44,363 nucleotides of DNA from Bdellovibrionales bacterium RIFOXYC1_FULL_37_79 (GCA_001770015.1 MEQB01000055.1:1-44363), one strand, 5' to 3'. Positions 18,589 through 27,344 are shown, counted from the stretch's first letter. Program-made: numbers and translations. Notes: generated from the sequence alone by a model not told the origin.

Positions 18589-21147
18589 ATGCAACTAGAA
18601 ATCATTAAACTCAAAAATAAAATTGAAACCTGTCTAGTCAACGCACCCGGGAGCAGTTGTGCTTGTGTACAATTATGGTTTAAGGCTGGCAGCGCCCTTG
18701 AGTCAAAAAAAGACCACGGGATCGCTCATTTTTTGGAACATATGTTTTTTAAGGGAAGTAAAAATATTTCGGGAAAAAAACTTACCAAACAAATTGAAGT
18801 TGTCGGAGGAGAACTCAATGCCTTCACCTCATTCGATTATACCTGCTACTATACCAATATCCCCAACACTGAAATCACCCAGGGAATAAACACCCTTTTA
18901 GAGATGGTATCAAGACCCCTGCTTAACACATCCCATATTCCAAGCGAACGTAAGGTAGTACTCGAGGAGTTAAAAAAAACTATCGATAATCCCAACCAGT
19001 TCTCATTTTGCGAAATTCAAAAAAAATTTTTTTCAGGTGGATATGCTCATCCAATTCTTGGAACCAACAATACAATTTCACAATTTTCAAAGAAGCAGCT
19101 AACAACCTTTAGACAAAAATATTACAATTTAACCAATGCTCTACTCATTATTTCCGGCGATTTGAGTAATAAAAAACAGATAATCAAAGCAATTGAAAAA
19201 TTTGAAATACCCGCTGGCCCGGCATCCAGTTTTCCCCAATTCACTTTAAAAAATAATGCCCCTATCTCCATCCACAGCAAAGACGTTAAAATGTCCCAGC
19301 TCAACATTCTCATTCAAGGCCCCGAATTTTTAGACCCCAGTTCAGCGGCTGAAGACTTGGCGTTTACCTGTCTTGGACATGGCGAGGCTTCCAGACTCTA
19401 TAGCCAATTAGTGCTGGAAAGTTCGCTTGCTAATAATTGTGTAAGTTCAACAATGTTTCTTTCCAAAGGTAGTTTTCATAACATTCGAATTATTTTTCCC
19501 CACAAAAACTTACAAAATATTCTCAAAAAACTTGAATCAATTTTATCCAAACTTTATAAGGACGGTTTTGCCAATAAGGAAATTAATAGAATCAAAAACC
19601 AGTATGCATCTAGCAAAATTTTTGACAAAGAATCGCTGGAATCCTACACCTTTTCCCTCGGCCACAGCTTTGCCCAGACCGGCTCAATATTCAGTGAACA
19701 AGATTTTTTAGATAACATAAAGAAGACCACCCCTGAATCTGTCAACACACACATAAAAAAAATATTATCCAGAAAAATTAATATACAATTACAAATACCT
19801 GATAAAACCAACCCCGATTCTGCAAAACAATCGTTAGAAATATTCAGAAAAAAAATACATAATATTTCAAAAAAGGTTAAAACCAAAAAAGTAATTGCTA
19901 AAAACAGTGCTTCAAAATTTGATCCTCAGGTTCAATTGATTGAAATCAAAAAAGGCATTCATTTAATTTACCGACAAAACTTAATGACCCCCACTTACGT
20001 ATTACACGCCTATTTGAAAGGTGGACTTATTGATGAAACCCCTCAAACCAACGGAATTTTCAATTTGATAACTCAAAACCTTTACAAGGGTTATCATAAG
20101 ATATCTTACAATGATATCAAACACACACTAGAAAACACTTCTTCCACCTTACAAGGTTTTTCTGGTAAAAATGCTTATGGGCTAACCCTGCATGGACTCA
20201 CTGAACATTTCAATGAATCTTTTGATATTTTTATGGGAAGTTTGCTTGCGCCAGATTTTCCCACCGAATCTATTAATCATGAAAAGGAAATGACCATTAG
20301 ACATATTGAGAGCCAGCAGAAAGATCCTGTCAAACAATGCTTTCAGCTAGTTGGAAAAAGTATCTTCAATGACCATCCCTATTCTTATAATAATTATGGC
20401 ACCAAAGAACTGATCCAAAGTTTTTCTAAAAAGCAATTAAATGAACAGCATCAACAAAAAATTAAAAATGAAAGAATTTTATTTTCTTACTGTGGCAATC
20501 TCGACCTTGATATAATAAAGGATTTAATATCAAAAAAGACTGCTGGTCTGAATGAGAGGTCAGGTTACAAATATGTTTCCAAAAAATATACACCACAAAA
20601 GGAATTCTTTTATCACCTCCCTTTTGAACGTGAACAAACTCAAATTTTTGTTGGAATACCAGTAAAAGGGATTAACTCCATTGAAGGTATCATTTTAAAT
20701 ATTCTAACCACTATTCTATCTGGACAAGGATCAATCCTGTTTAACCGAATTCGAGAAAAGCAAGGACTAAGCTACGTTGTTCAACCCGTCCACTTTTCTG
20801 CATTAGACGGGGGATATTGGGGAATATACATGGCTTGCGGAAACGAAAATGTAAAAAAATCCCTATCCACCATTAACGGTATTTTAGATGAACTAAAATA
20901 TAAAGGCATGTCTGAATCCGTTTTTAAAGAAGCAAAAAAAATGATCAAAGGACAAACACTTTTAAATATTCAAACCAACGAGGATTACGCCAACATTTAC
21001 TCCATACCATTTATTTTTAACCTTGGGGTTGATCATTTTCATTTAAAAAACCAACAGGTAGAAAACCTGCCATATAGTACTTTTAAAAGAGAACTTAAAA
21101 AAGTTTTTAGCAAGAAAAGGTACACAATTACAGTTGGAAACAATTAA
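18589..21147 (+). CDS. Fused two-module M16 zinc metalloprotease
   Basis: 852 residues. The first module has the inverted zinc motif HFLEH at 47-51 and a distal Glu at 126-127 (VVLEEL), the zinc-ligand arrangement of pitrilysin/MPP enzymes. The second module (about 435 onward) has no HxxEH but keeps an FNRIREKQGLSYVV segment, whose Arg/Tyr motif helps bind substrate in the non-catalytic half. Catalytic and non-catalytic halves, often separate chains in bacteria, are thus on one polypeptide. There is no signal peptide, so it is probably cytoplasmic, degrading peptides or processing a precursor. GGGGA lies ten bases before the ATG. Its stop overlaps the converging gene's stop. Confidence 0.88.
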   Translation: MQLEIIKLKNKIETCLVNAPGSSCACVQLWFKAGSALESKKDHGIAHFLEHMFFKGSKNISGKKLTKQIEVVGGELNAFTSFDYTCYYTNIPNTEITQGINTLLEMVSRPLLNTSHIPSERKVVLEELKKTIDNPNQFSFCEIQKKFFSGGYAHPILGTNNTISQFSKKQLTTFRQKYYNLTNALLIISGDLSNKKQIIKAIEKFEIPAGPASSFPQFTLKNNAPISIHSKDVKMSQLNILIQGPEFLDPSSAAEDLAFTCLGHGEASRLYSQLVLESSLANNCVSSTMFLSKGSFHNIRIIFPHKNLQNILKKLESILSKLYKDGFANKEINRIKNQYASSKIFDKESLESYTFSLGHSFAQTGSIFSEQDFLDNIKKTTPESVNTHIKKILSRKINIQLQIPDKTNPDSAKQSLEIFRKKIHNISKKVKTKKVIAKNSASKFDPQVQLIEIKKGIHLIYRQNLMTPTYVLHAYLKGGLIDETPQTNGIFNLITQNLYKGYHKISYNDIKHTLENTSSTLQGFSGKNAYGLTLHGLTEHFNESFDIFMGSLLAPDFPTESINHEKEMTIRHIESQQKDPVKQCFQLVGKSIFNDHPYSYNNYGTKELIQSFSKKQLNEQHQQKIKNERILFSYCGNLDLDIIKDLISKKTAGLNERSGYKYVSKKYTPQKEFFYHLPFEREQTQIFVGIPVKGINSIEGIILNILTTILSGQGSILFNRIREKQGLSYVVQPVHFSALDGGYWGIYMACGNENVKKSLSTINGILDELKYKGMSESVFKEAKKMIKGQTLLNIQTNEDYANIYSIPFIFNLGVDHFHLKNQQVENLPYSTFKRELKKVFSKKRYTITVGNN

Positions 21148-21704
21148 GAGGCTTTTAATTTGTTTTTATCATTTATCATGTAAGAAATTGTTCCGCTTGT
21201 TTTATCATCTTCTGATGTACACTGCATCTTGGAAACGATGGTTATCATATCGGTGATATTATCAAACGAGGAAGCCATCATTCCGAATATCGATGGTCTT
21301 TTGATGGACTTCAAACTAATACCATCTAATTTAGCATACGCTTTTTTTCCTAAATCATGATAATATCTAATTTGAAAAAGCTTTCTATTTAGCGACTCAT
21401 AAAAAAAACCACATATAAAAAGTGCTGTATCTCCCACATCCATCAAAATTTTTTTTCGCTTACTTTTCGGCAACTTTTCGCTCTCTAAAAGTTTAAGCCC
21501 CAATATCTTGACTGATTTTTTACCATCATAAACTTCAAAAATATTCTGTGGATCACTAAATGTGTCCAATACCTGGCTTGAGTATAACAATACCTCTGGC
21601 GAAAGAGGGCTAGCTAATTTTTGATTCACCTCAACCAATTTATCTAAAAAATAGGCCTGTAAACTCGTCTGGCATATAATTTTTGTTGCCGCCATTTTTT
21701 CCAT
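21144..21704 (-). CDS. Unknown protein coupled to a sigma-54 activator gene
   Basis: 186 residues from ATG 21702-21704, chosen because AGGA lies six bases upstream. A TTG at 21725 overlapping the previous stop would add seven residues. No domain is recognised. The protein is soluble, with a helical N-terminus (TSLQAYFLDKLVEVNQKLA), a central DVGDTALFICGFFYESL segment and a Lys/Ser-rich C-terminus. It has no signal peptide or clear membrane helix. It follows the sigma-54 activator gene by 17 bases, so it is probably in the same transcript and may act with it. Its TAA shares bases with the TAA of the opposing M16 gene. Confidence 0.7.
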   Translation of the reverse strand: MEKMAATKIICQTSLQAYFLDKLVEVNQKLASPLSPEVLLYSSQVLDTFSDPQNIFEVYDGKKSVKILGLKLLESEKLPKSKRKKILMDVGDTALFICGFFYESLNRKLFQIRYYHDLGKKAYAKLDGISLKSIKRPSIFGMMASSFDNITDMITIVSKMQCTSEDDKTSGTISYMINDKNKLKAS

Positions 21705-21721
21705 TTTCTTTCCTACCATAA

Positions 21722-23293
21722 TCAAATTGCCATTTTTTTCCTCTTATCAAGCTCATATTTTTCGACTTTCATTATAAGACTCGCTCTACTTATACCGAGT
21801 TCTTTAGCAAGTTTGGATTTATTAAAATTGCATCGTTTAAGTCCTTCTCTGATCATGATCGCTTCCAAATCCTCCAGCGCATCTTTTAAATTACCATTAG
21901 TATCGATGCCCCGGTTACCGCTAGCAGAAACCGGTGTCACCGAATCAATAATTCGTGGACTCAAATGATCTGGAGTTATTATTTGTTCACTCCCGGCCAG
22001 CACCACCAGTCTTTCAATTTCATTTTCAAGCTCTCTAACATTGCCAGGCCACATATAATCCATGATTTTTTCTAAAGTATTTTTAGACAATCTTTTGGGG
22101 GCCATACCAGATTCTGCACATTTTTTTTGTAAAAAATGTTCAATTAAAATATGGATATCCTCTTTTCTGTCTCTCAAAGGTGGTAAGGTTATATTTATTA
22201 CGTTAATACGATAAAACAAATCTTCTCTAAACTCTTTGTTTGCCATCATCTCTTTAATATTTTTGTTGGTAGCACAAACAATTCTGACATCACATTTTTT
22301 AGGGACTGTAGCACCTACAGGAAGGTATGTCCCTTCTTGTAGGACCCTTAAGAGTTTTACCTGCATACTTAAAGACGTATCTCCGATCTCATCAAGAAAC
22401 AATGTTCCGCCATTTGCTTGTTCAAAAAGACCTTTTTTATCTTTAATGGCACCCGTAAAAGCACCTTTCATATGGCCAAACAATTCCGAATCCAGCAAAT
22501 TATCATTAAATGCCGAACAGTTTACGGCCAAAAATACATTATCTTTTCTAGGTGAATTATAATGAGCGGCCTTCGCCACTAATTCTTTTCCAGTTCCATT
22601 TTCTCCCTGAATAAAGATACTGGATTCTGAATTTGATATTTTTTCCAGCAAATTATAAATTACTTGCATTTTTTTAGACTTGCCTATCATTGAATGATAA
22701 CGATATTTGTCACCCAGCTCACTATTTAATTCGTGAATTCTTTCTTCTCGCTTGGTAATCTCCTCATGAAATGTCGCAACCTCTTCGGCTACAAGCTCAA
22801 TTAAATCCCTGGAATGATCCCCCTCGGTGGTTCTCATTTTTTTCAAGTGAGAAACTGCCGCTTTGGAATTTTCCTCACTAGCACCCAGTTTTGTAAGATT
22901 TTGGATTATTTCAGATATTTCTTCAGTAGTAATCGAATCCTTGACATATGGGTACGCAAACACAAAGCCTAAACATTCATGATCTACAATCACTTTTGAT
23001 GCTAGGCCCTTAACACATGGTATGACCGATTCATATTCCATCAAGCTTGCATCACTTTCTAATAATTTTTCACTCACTGCCTCTATATCTTGTAATAAAC
23101 GATCAGAACCAAACTGTTGAGCAATCTGCACTTTTAAAAAATGATTTTTAAATTGGTAATCTTTATCCAGATGATGACTTCTCACCTTATAGTTCATGTC
23201 CGAAAAAATAACTTCTATATTAAACCACTTACCAAGTATTTCTTGTAACTTGCAAATAACATGTAGTTTGCCCATTTCTTGCCAGTTAATCAT
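21722..23293 (-). CDS. Sigma-54-dependent transcriptional activator with AAA+ and Fis-type DNA-binding domains
   Basis: 523 residues from ATG 23291-23293, which has GGGGAG six bases upstream; an ATG 24 bases earlier lacks a well-spaced site. About 1-130 is a GAF/PocR-like sensor region (CVKGLASKVIVDHECLGFVF). A coiled-coil linker follows. The AAA+ domain has Walker A GENGTGKE at 230-237, the sigma-54 contact loop GAFTGA at 277-282 and Walker B GGTLFLDEIGD at 295-305. A Fis-type helix-turn-helix is near the C-terminus (KSKLAKELGISRASLIMKVEKY). All features for remodelling RNA polymerase-sigma-54 are intact. There is no receiver domain, so it responds to a ligand or partner rather than direct phosphorylation. 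It lies downstream of a kinase and response regulator. Confidence 0.92.
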   Translation of the reverse strand: MINWQEMGKLHVICKLQEILGKWFNIEVIFSDMNYKVRSHHLDKDYQFKNHFLKVQIAQQFGSDRLLQDIEAVSEKLLESDASLMEYESVIPCVKGLASKVIVDHECLGFVFAYPYVKDSITTEEISEIIQNLTKLGASEENSKAAVSHLKKMRTTEGDHSRDLIELVAEEVATFHEEITKREERIHELNSELGDKYRYHSMIGKSKKMQVIYNLLEKISNSESSIFIQGENGTGKELVAKAAHYNSPRKDNVFLAVNCSAFNDNLLDSELFGHMKGAFTGAIKDKKGLFEQANGGTLFLDEIGDTSLSMQVKLLRVLQEGTYLPVGATVPKKCDVRIVCATNKNIKEMMANKEFREDLFYRINVINITLPPLRDRKEDIHILIEHFLQKKCAESGMAPKRLSKNTLEKIMDYMWPGNVRELENEIERLVVLAGSEQIITPDHLSPRIIDSVTPVSASGNRGIDTNGNLKDALEDLEAIMIREGLKRCNFNKSKLAKELGISRASLIMKVEKYELDKRKKMAI

Positions 23294-23365
23294 ATTTTTC
23301 TCCCCAAAAAACATCAATATTTGGTTACTTCCAAATACTTTCTGTAAAACTTTTCGGCAATTAAA

Positions 23366-23432
23366 GTCTAATCTTTAGACAATTTTGGAAATCTTTTGAA
23401 TAACAATGAACAATTTTAATTCACATTTTATA
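23366..23432 (-). promoter_or_regulatory. Possible promoter and operator upstream of the sigma-54 activator
   Basis: The 171-base gap between the response regulator and the activator contains TATAAA (23427-23432 on the minus strand), with only a weak -35, and a 15-base inverted repeat with arms GTCTAA and TTAGAC (23366-23380). No GG-N10-GC sigma-54 site is visible. The repeat could bind a regulator, but its short arms make this tentative. Confidence 0.25.
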
Positions 23433-23464
23433 AGAGAGATTCTATGAATGTTGAAAAAAGAAGC

Positions 23465-24007
23465 TTATTTATAGTTATTTTTTTTACAATATGGCATTTT
23501 CCAATTCCACTTCATCACCTGTGCCAAGGCAATCTGTTGAATTTCTTCGACTTCGAACGGTTTTTTAATCAGTAGTAGTTGATGGGTATATCCCAGTTTT
23601 TTACTCAGGTTAGTCAGATTATAATCAGAATAAGCTGTACAAATAATTGCTTCAATATTTTTATCAATTTCCCACACTCTTTTCAAGGTCTCTATACCAT
23701 CTATCCCGGGCGGCATGCGAACATCCATAAAAACCAGGGCATAAGGCCGGTCTTCTTCAACGGATTTTTTTACTTTTTCAATTGCCTCCTCTCCTTGAAA
23801 GGCTGAATCCAAATCAAACTCGGGCAATTGCATTGGTAAATCATCAATGGCAGAATTTTCGGGTTGCCGACCAAAAAGGTTGGATATTATTTTATTATAT
23901 TTTTCGTTGGTAACTTTGGATTTGATTTCAAAAGCACATTTGAACGCCTCGTGAATGTCTTCGGTGTCATCTACAATCAATATGCGCTTATTCTTAAGTT
24001 GTTCCAC
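23465..24007 (-). CDS. Response regulator, receiver domain with an inserted segment
   Basis: 180 residues, receiver domain only. Asp13-Asp14 are the acidic pair, Asp95 (FMDVRMPPG) is the phospho-acceptor, Thr124 the switch residue and Lys149 (IKKPFE) the conserved Lys. Between beta-1 and beta-2 there is an extra stretch of about 40 residues ending in FDLDSAFQGEEAIEKV. This variant is seen in receivers that read PYALVFMDVRMPPGIDGIET and are found with complex sensory kinases. There is no DNA-binding output domain, so it acts by protein contact or relays phosphate. The gene follows the histidine kinase after nine bases, so the two form a likely cognate pair. Confidence 0.9.
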   Translation of the reverse strand: MEQLKNKRILIVDDTEDIHEAFKCAFEIKSKVTNEKYNKIISNLFGRQPENSAIDDLPMQLPEFDLDSAFQGEEAIEKVKKSVEEDRPYALVFMDVRMPPGIDGIETLKRVWEIDKNIEAIICTAYSDYNLTNLSKKLGYTHQLLLIKKPFEVEEIQQIALAQVMKWNWKMPYCKKNNYK

Positions 24008-24016
24008 TCAGTCTCC

Positions 24017-25087
24017 TTATTTAACTGGCAAGTAAACATTAAATACTACCCCTGGTCCTTCCTTAGGATCAACCACTTCAAATTTTCCTCCTAGCGAAAT
24101 AGCCAGATTATAACATGAGTGCAGACCCAATCCAGCTCCCTTATTTTTGGTAGTATATCCGTAATTGAAAATTTTCTTCTTTTTATCATCAGAAATACCT
24201 GGACCGGAATCCCTTACGCTAATTTTAACCCACTCCTTCATATTCTCAGTTGAAATTTCAATAAATTTGTCATTGGATTCTTCCATGGCCTCAACGGCAT
24301 TTTTTATTAAATTACTTAATATATTTACCACCTTGCTTGATTGCGTATCTATCGTTCTTTCCTCAGCCAGATGGGTTTTTAATAATATTTTAAAAGTATT
24401 CAATTTATCTTGAAAAATTCTAATCGAAGCCTCAATCATCTTAGCCGCAGTGGTCTTTTCACTAAATGCTTTTGAGTAGGCATAACTTTTTTGCGTCATC
24501 AATATATCCCTAATAATAGCTATTTTTTTTCTCAATTTTTCCAACTCTTCACTTATACTTTCATACTCCTCCACGGTCATTTTGGTATAGAGGACATAAT
24601 AGTCAAGCAACTGGTTGAGCTTTTCATCTTTACTAAATATTTCAGGGAATAAGTTCTTTTTTTCAACTAATAATTTTTCTGCATCTTTCGCTGTATTATA
24701 TTTTGAACGGGAAATAATCATTGAAGATTTCTCAATCGAAGCAAAAACCGAAGTTAGTACATTTCCTATGTTATGAATTACCTCTGCGGCTATCTCTCCC
24801 ATGCCTGCTGCGTGGGCCATATGGGCCATTAAAATTGAGGCTGCTTTTATTTCTTTATTTTTTTCCAAGTTTAACATAAAAAGTACTGATACGATGGCAA
24901 ACACCAAGGGAAGCGCATAAAAACTAAAGGTAATCAGATTTTGCGACTGAACCACCCAGATAATATTTTGAAGCGTCCAAACCATAGAAAGCTCATTCAA
25001 ATCCAAATAAATGAATACCATCGGAAATAAAAAACCAACCCCAGCCCCTAAAAAAAATGTTACTATCAGCTTAATAACTCTCGTCAT
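24017..25087 (-). CDS. Membrane histidine kinase
   Basis: 356 residues. Two transmembrane helices at about 5-27 and 52-72 bracket a short periplasmic loop of about 25 residues. The phospho-acceptor is probably His105 in EIAAEVIHNIGNVLTSV, the H-box variant with HN-x-GN. A long helical segment follows, then the ATPase domain: N-box NLIKNAVEA at 259-267, G1 DSGPGI at 293-298 and G2 GAGLGL at 317-322. All catalytic boxes are intact. The small external loop argues against ligand binding there; sensing may go through the membrane or through the outer-membrane protein encoded just upstream. It pairs with the response regulator nine bases downstream. Confidence 0.92.
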   Translation of the reverse strand: MTRVIKLIVTFFLGAGVGFLFPMVFIYLDLNELSMVWTLQNIIWVVQSQNLITFSFYALPLVFAIVSVLFMLNLEKNKEIKAASILMAHMAHAAGMGEIAAEVIHNIGNVLTSVFASIEKSSMIISRSKYNTAKDAEKLLVEKKNLFPEIFSKDEKLNQLLDYYVLYTKMTVEEYESISEELEKLRKKIAIIRDILMTQKSYAYSKAFSEKTTAAKMIEASIRIFQDKLNTFKILLKTHLAEERTIDTQSSKVVNILSNLIKNAVEAMEESNDKFIEISTENMKEWVKISVRDSGPGISDDKKKKIFNYGYTTKNKGAGLGLHSCYNLAISLGGKFEVVDPKEGPGVVFNVYLPVK

Positions 25088-25095
25088 ATAATACT

Positions 25096-26520
25096 CTAAA
25101 ACCTCAACCCCAAATGCGCATAATAGGTAATCGCCCGTTTATTGTTATTTGCCTGTATGAACCCTGCCAGCTCTTTTTTACTAAGCGCATTCATGTATCC
25201 CAATCGATAATTCATTCTGTCTGCTTTTAGGGATTGGGTATAGTAAAGGTGATAACCATCTCCGACAATATTATAAAACTTCGTGGTAGTTTTAGTGTAA
25301 TATGTTGAATCCATACTACCTGCTGAAGCAAATAAATACTCCCCCCCTACTCCTATTTTCGACGATATTTTATAAAGCCCACCCGCCAGAATTGAATCAC
25401 CGGCTTCCTTGCCATTTACAAAATATCCCCCCAAGCTTCCGCTATCACCCAAAGCACCACCTCCCTGCCCATCATCAACTATTCTCCATAAAACATTTGC
25501 ATGGCTAGTGATCCAATTGCGCTTATATGTAATATAGGCATCAACTGGCAATTTAAAAACATCACTCATTTCAAGATGTACAATCAGGCCATACATATCA
25601 AGCAGATCATCCTGGCTGGCATAAACTTCATACAGATCATGATCTCCTGGAAGTTCGCTATCCAAAAGTCCTCTTGTTCTTAAAGCGGGAAATGTTTTCA
25701 ATTTTCCATAATAACCCTGAAGAATAAAGCGTCCATCAGATGAAATGTTTGGAAAACGTTTGGTTCCATAATCAAGCATGTATGAATAGATATATGTATT
25801 TTCTGCCAATCGATCAGTGCCATATTCAGCTACCTTTCCCGAATCCAGATCAGCAGCATTACCCTTATTCACCACCGCAAAAATAAATCTCGTATCTAAA
25901 TCATCCTTTAATAAAAATGTTTGTTTCAAATTCCAAGTAATTGCACCACCATCAAAGGGAACGCTAAATCCAATTAAGGGATAGGTCCCTGTTCTTTTAG
26001 TGAGATCATACAGGTGCGAAGGCGGCCCATAAACCGTTGGCATCCGTCCAAGAGAAAGAATAATTCTTTCATTCCAGATTTTGTAGTCAATATAAGCCTT
26101 AATAACATTGAGACTATAGCCAACTGTAGAATCCGTAATTTGCCCGGTGGAATAATCAGGACTAAATACACTCGATCCATAAAAAAATGATGAATATAGT
26201 GAAGTATAAAACTGGACATCACTACCAATGGAGGAATTCACATTTAAAATCAAATTCCCCACAAAATTTTCTTGATGTCGATTTTTTTTCCCTTGCGGGT
26301 TATTAAATGTATCCACTTTACTTATCGTATTAAAAAATTCTCCTGAAATCATAACTTTGCTAAGCATTGAGCTAATTTGTAGATCCAGAACATCTTTTTC
26401 CAATTGCTCGATCTTTTTACTTAATTCCTCGTTGTTAGTTTGAGCTGGCAACTTAAGGGATAAGATAAACAAGGAACATACAGAGCATAAAGATAGTAAT
26501 ATTATGTATAGTGTTCTCAT
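25096..26520 (-). CDS. Outer-membrane beta-barrel protein, DUF3373-like
   Basis: 474 residues. A signal peptide (about 1-26) precedes a short coiled coil (EELSKKIEQLEKDVLDLQ) and then alternating beta strands to a terminal Phe, the hallmark of outer-membrane barrels. The segment LGRMPTVYGPPSHLYDL followed by RTGTYPLIGF resembles the DUF3373 family of putative porins. The coiled coil could form a periplasmic trimer stalk, as in some porins. The gene overlaps the upstream small exported-protein gene by four bases (ATGA) and is followed after eight bases by the histidine kinase, so a barrel and a sensor are co-expressed. Substrate is unknown. Confidence 0.82.
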   Translation of the reverse strand: MRTLYIILLSLCSVCSLFILSLKLPAQTNNEELSKKIEQLEKDVLDLQISSMLSKVMISGEFFNTISKVDTFNNPQGKKNRHQENFVGNLILNVNSSIGSDVQFYTSLYSSFFYGSSVFSPDYSTGQITDSTVGYSLNVIKAYIDYKIWNERIILSLGRMPTVYGPPSHLYDLTKRTGTYPLIGFSVPFDGGAITWNLKQTFLLKDDLDTRFIFAVVNKGNAADLDSGKVAEYGTDRLAENTYIYSYMLDYGTKRFPNISSDGRFILQGYYGKLKTFPALRTRGLLDSELPGDHDLYEVYASQDDLLDMYGLIVHLEMSDVFKLPVDAYITYKRNWITSHANVLWRIVDDGQGGGALGDSGSLGGYFVNGKEAGDSILAGGLYKISSKIGVGGEYLFASAGSMDSTYYTKTTTKFYNIVGDGYHLYYTQSLKADRMNYRLGYMNALSKKELAGFIQANNNKRAITYYAHLGLRF

Positions 26521-26822
26521 TGGCCCAATACTCTCCCTTCATATTTATAAATAATTTCCTTATAGACGCCTAATACTTGCTCACAGCAGGTTTCATCCTT
26601 ACAACTGGCCACCAATCTTTTCATATCCTCATCATCACAAGGATCTTTTCCTTGTTTTTCAAATTTCAAAATAGTAAGAAACATTTTTTTTGACAATAAA
26701 ACAGAATTATTTTTTGAACAAATGGTTTTCATTCCATCGGTGAAATCCAAAACCATACCTGAAGCAAATGAAATGCTCGCAAAAAATAATACGCCAAAAA
26801 CGAAGGTGATTTTAAAAGACAT
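26517..26822 (-). CDS. Small exported cysteine-rich protein
   Basis: 101 residues with a signal peptide of about 21 residues (MSFKITFVFGVLFFASISFA) and five cysteines in the mature part (35, 62, 74, 79, 80), including an adjacent pair (ETCCEQV). Disulfides, metal or heme ligation are possible; there is no CxxCH motif, so it is not a c-type cytochrome. No family is recognised. GAGG lies seven bases before the ATG. It is the first gene of the barrel-kinase-regulator operon, just downstream of a strong promoter and an inverted repeat, and may be the periplasmic partner that senses a signal for the kinase. Confidence 0.75.
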   Translation of the reverse strand: MSFKITFVFGVLFFASISFASGMVLDFTDGMKTICSKNNSVLLSKKMFLTILKFEKQGKDPCDDEDMKRLVASCKDETCCEQVLGVYKEIIYKYEGRVLGQ

Positions 26823-26843
26823 TGAAAAACCTCAATCTCAATA

Positions 26844-26863
26844 ATTTAAGAGGATTCTTAAAT
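26844..26863. promoter_or_regulatory. Inverted repeat in the 5' leader of the signalling operon
   Basis: Perfect 8-bp arms ATTTAAGA (26844-26851) and TCTTAAAT (26856-26863) surround a 4-base centre. It lies between the predicted transcription start (near 26877) and the Shine-Dalgarno of the Cys-rich protein gene. It may be an operator or an RNA hairpin; there is no U-tract, so not a terminator. Confidence 0.45.
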
Positions 26864-26883
26864 CAAACAATATTCATTTTTAA

Positions 26884-26912
26884 AGTATAATCTAAATAAG
26901 TATCGCTTTCAA
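26884..26912 (-). promoter_or_regulatory. Strong sigma-70-type promoter of the signalling operon
   Basis: TTGAAA (26907-26912) and TATACT (26884-26889) on the minus strand are exactly 17 bases apart; each matches consensus at five of six positions. It lies in the 165-base gap between rplQ and the small Cys-rich protein gene, so the signalling genes need not depend on ribosomal read-through. Confidence 0.7.
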
Positions 26913-26987
26913 GAACCGGTCTGAAGATATAACCAACGAAAAAGGTTTATTTTAATGACCAGGAAAAAAGAAAAATACAAAAAAGTG

Positions 26988-27344
26988 TTAATCAACAAGA
27001 GCTATAAAACTCATCTTGGCATTATCACCAACTCTTCCATCAGCTACTTTTACCACTCTAGTATAACCACCATTTCTGGTTTTAAAACGCGGACCTACTT
27101 CTTCAAAAAGTTTTTTTACAGCGTCTTGGTTGTTCAATTTCATATAAGCCAATCTTCTGTGATGAATGGAATCTACTTTGCCAATGGTTATCAACTTTTC
27201 AATATATCCCTGAATCGCCTTACATTTTGTGTGCGTGGTCTTGATTTTACCATGGTCAATAATCTCAGCTGCTAGGTTTTTCAAGAGAGATTTTCTATGG
27301 GCTGATGTCGTTCCAATATTATACTTCTTATTCTGGTGTCTCAT
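26988..27344 (-). CDS. rplQ: 50S ribosomal protein bL17
   Basis: 118 residues, typical length. It opens MRHQNKKYNIGTTSAHRKSL, the conserved bL17 start, with a HRRLAYMKL segment in the middle. bL17 sits near the peptide-tunnel exit on the 50S subunit. It is the last gene of the alpha part of the superoperon, 26 bases after rpoA. No obvious terminator hairpin follows, only a T-rich stretch on the transcribed strand, so termination may be Rho-dependent. Confidence 0.97.
   Translation of the reverse strand: MRHQNKKYNIGTTSAHRKSLLKNLAAEIIDHGKIKTTHTKCKAIQGYIEKLITIGKVDSIHHRRLAYMKLNNQDAVKKLFEEVGPRFKTRNGGYTRVVKVADGRVGDNAKMSFIALVD

Noticed and set aside
23294-23464. Sigma-54 promoter upstream of the sigma-54 activator
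   Set aside because: No TGGC-N8-TTGC arrangement is visible on the minus strand.
23444-23587. Plus-strand reading frame of about 40 codons antisense to the response regulator end
   Set aside because: It has a purine-rich stretch before its ATG, but its codons are the complement of a conserved receiver gene and the product is low-complexity and unrecognised.
26864-26987. Intrinsic terminator after rplQ
   Set aside because: There is a T-rich stretch on the minus strand, but no arms that pair ahead of it.
26955-27275. 106-codon plus-strand reading frame
   Set aside because: It is almost entirely antisense to rplQ, which is unmistakable.
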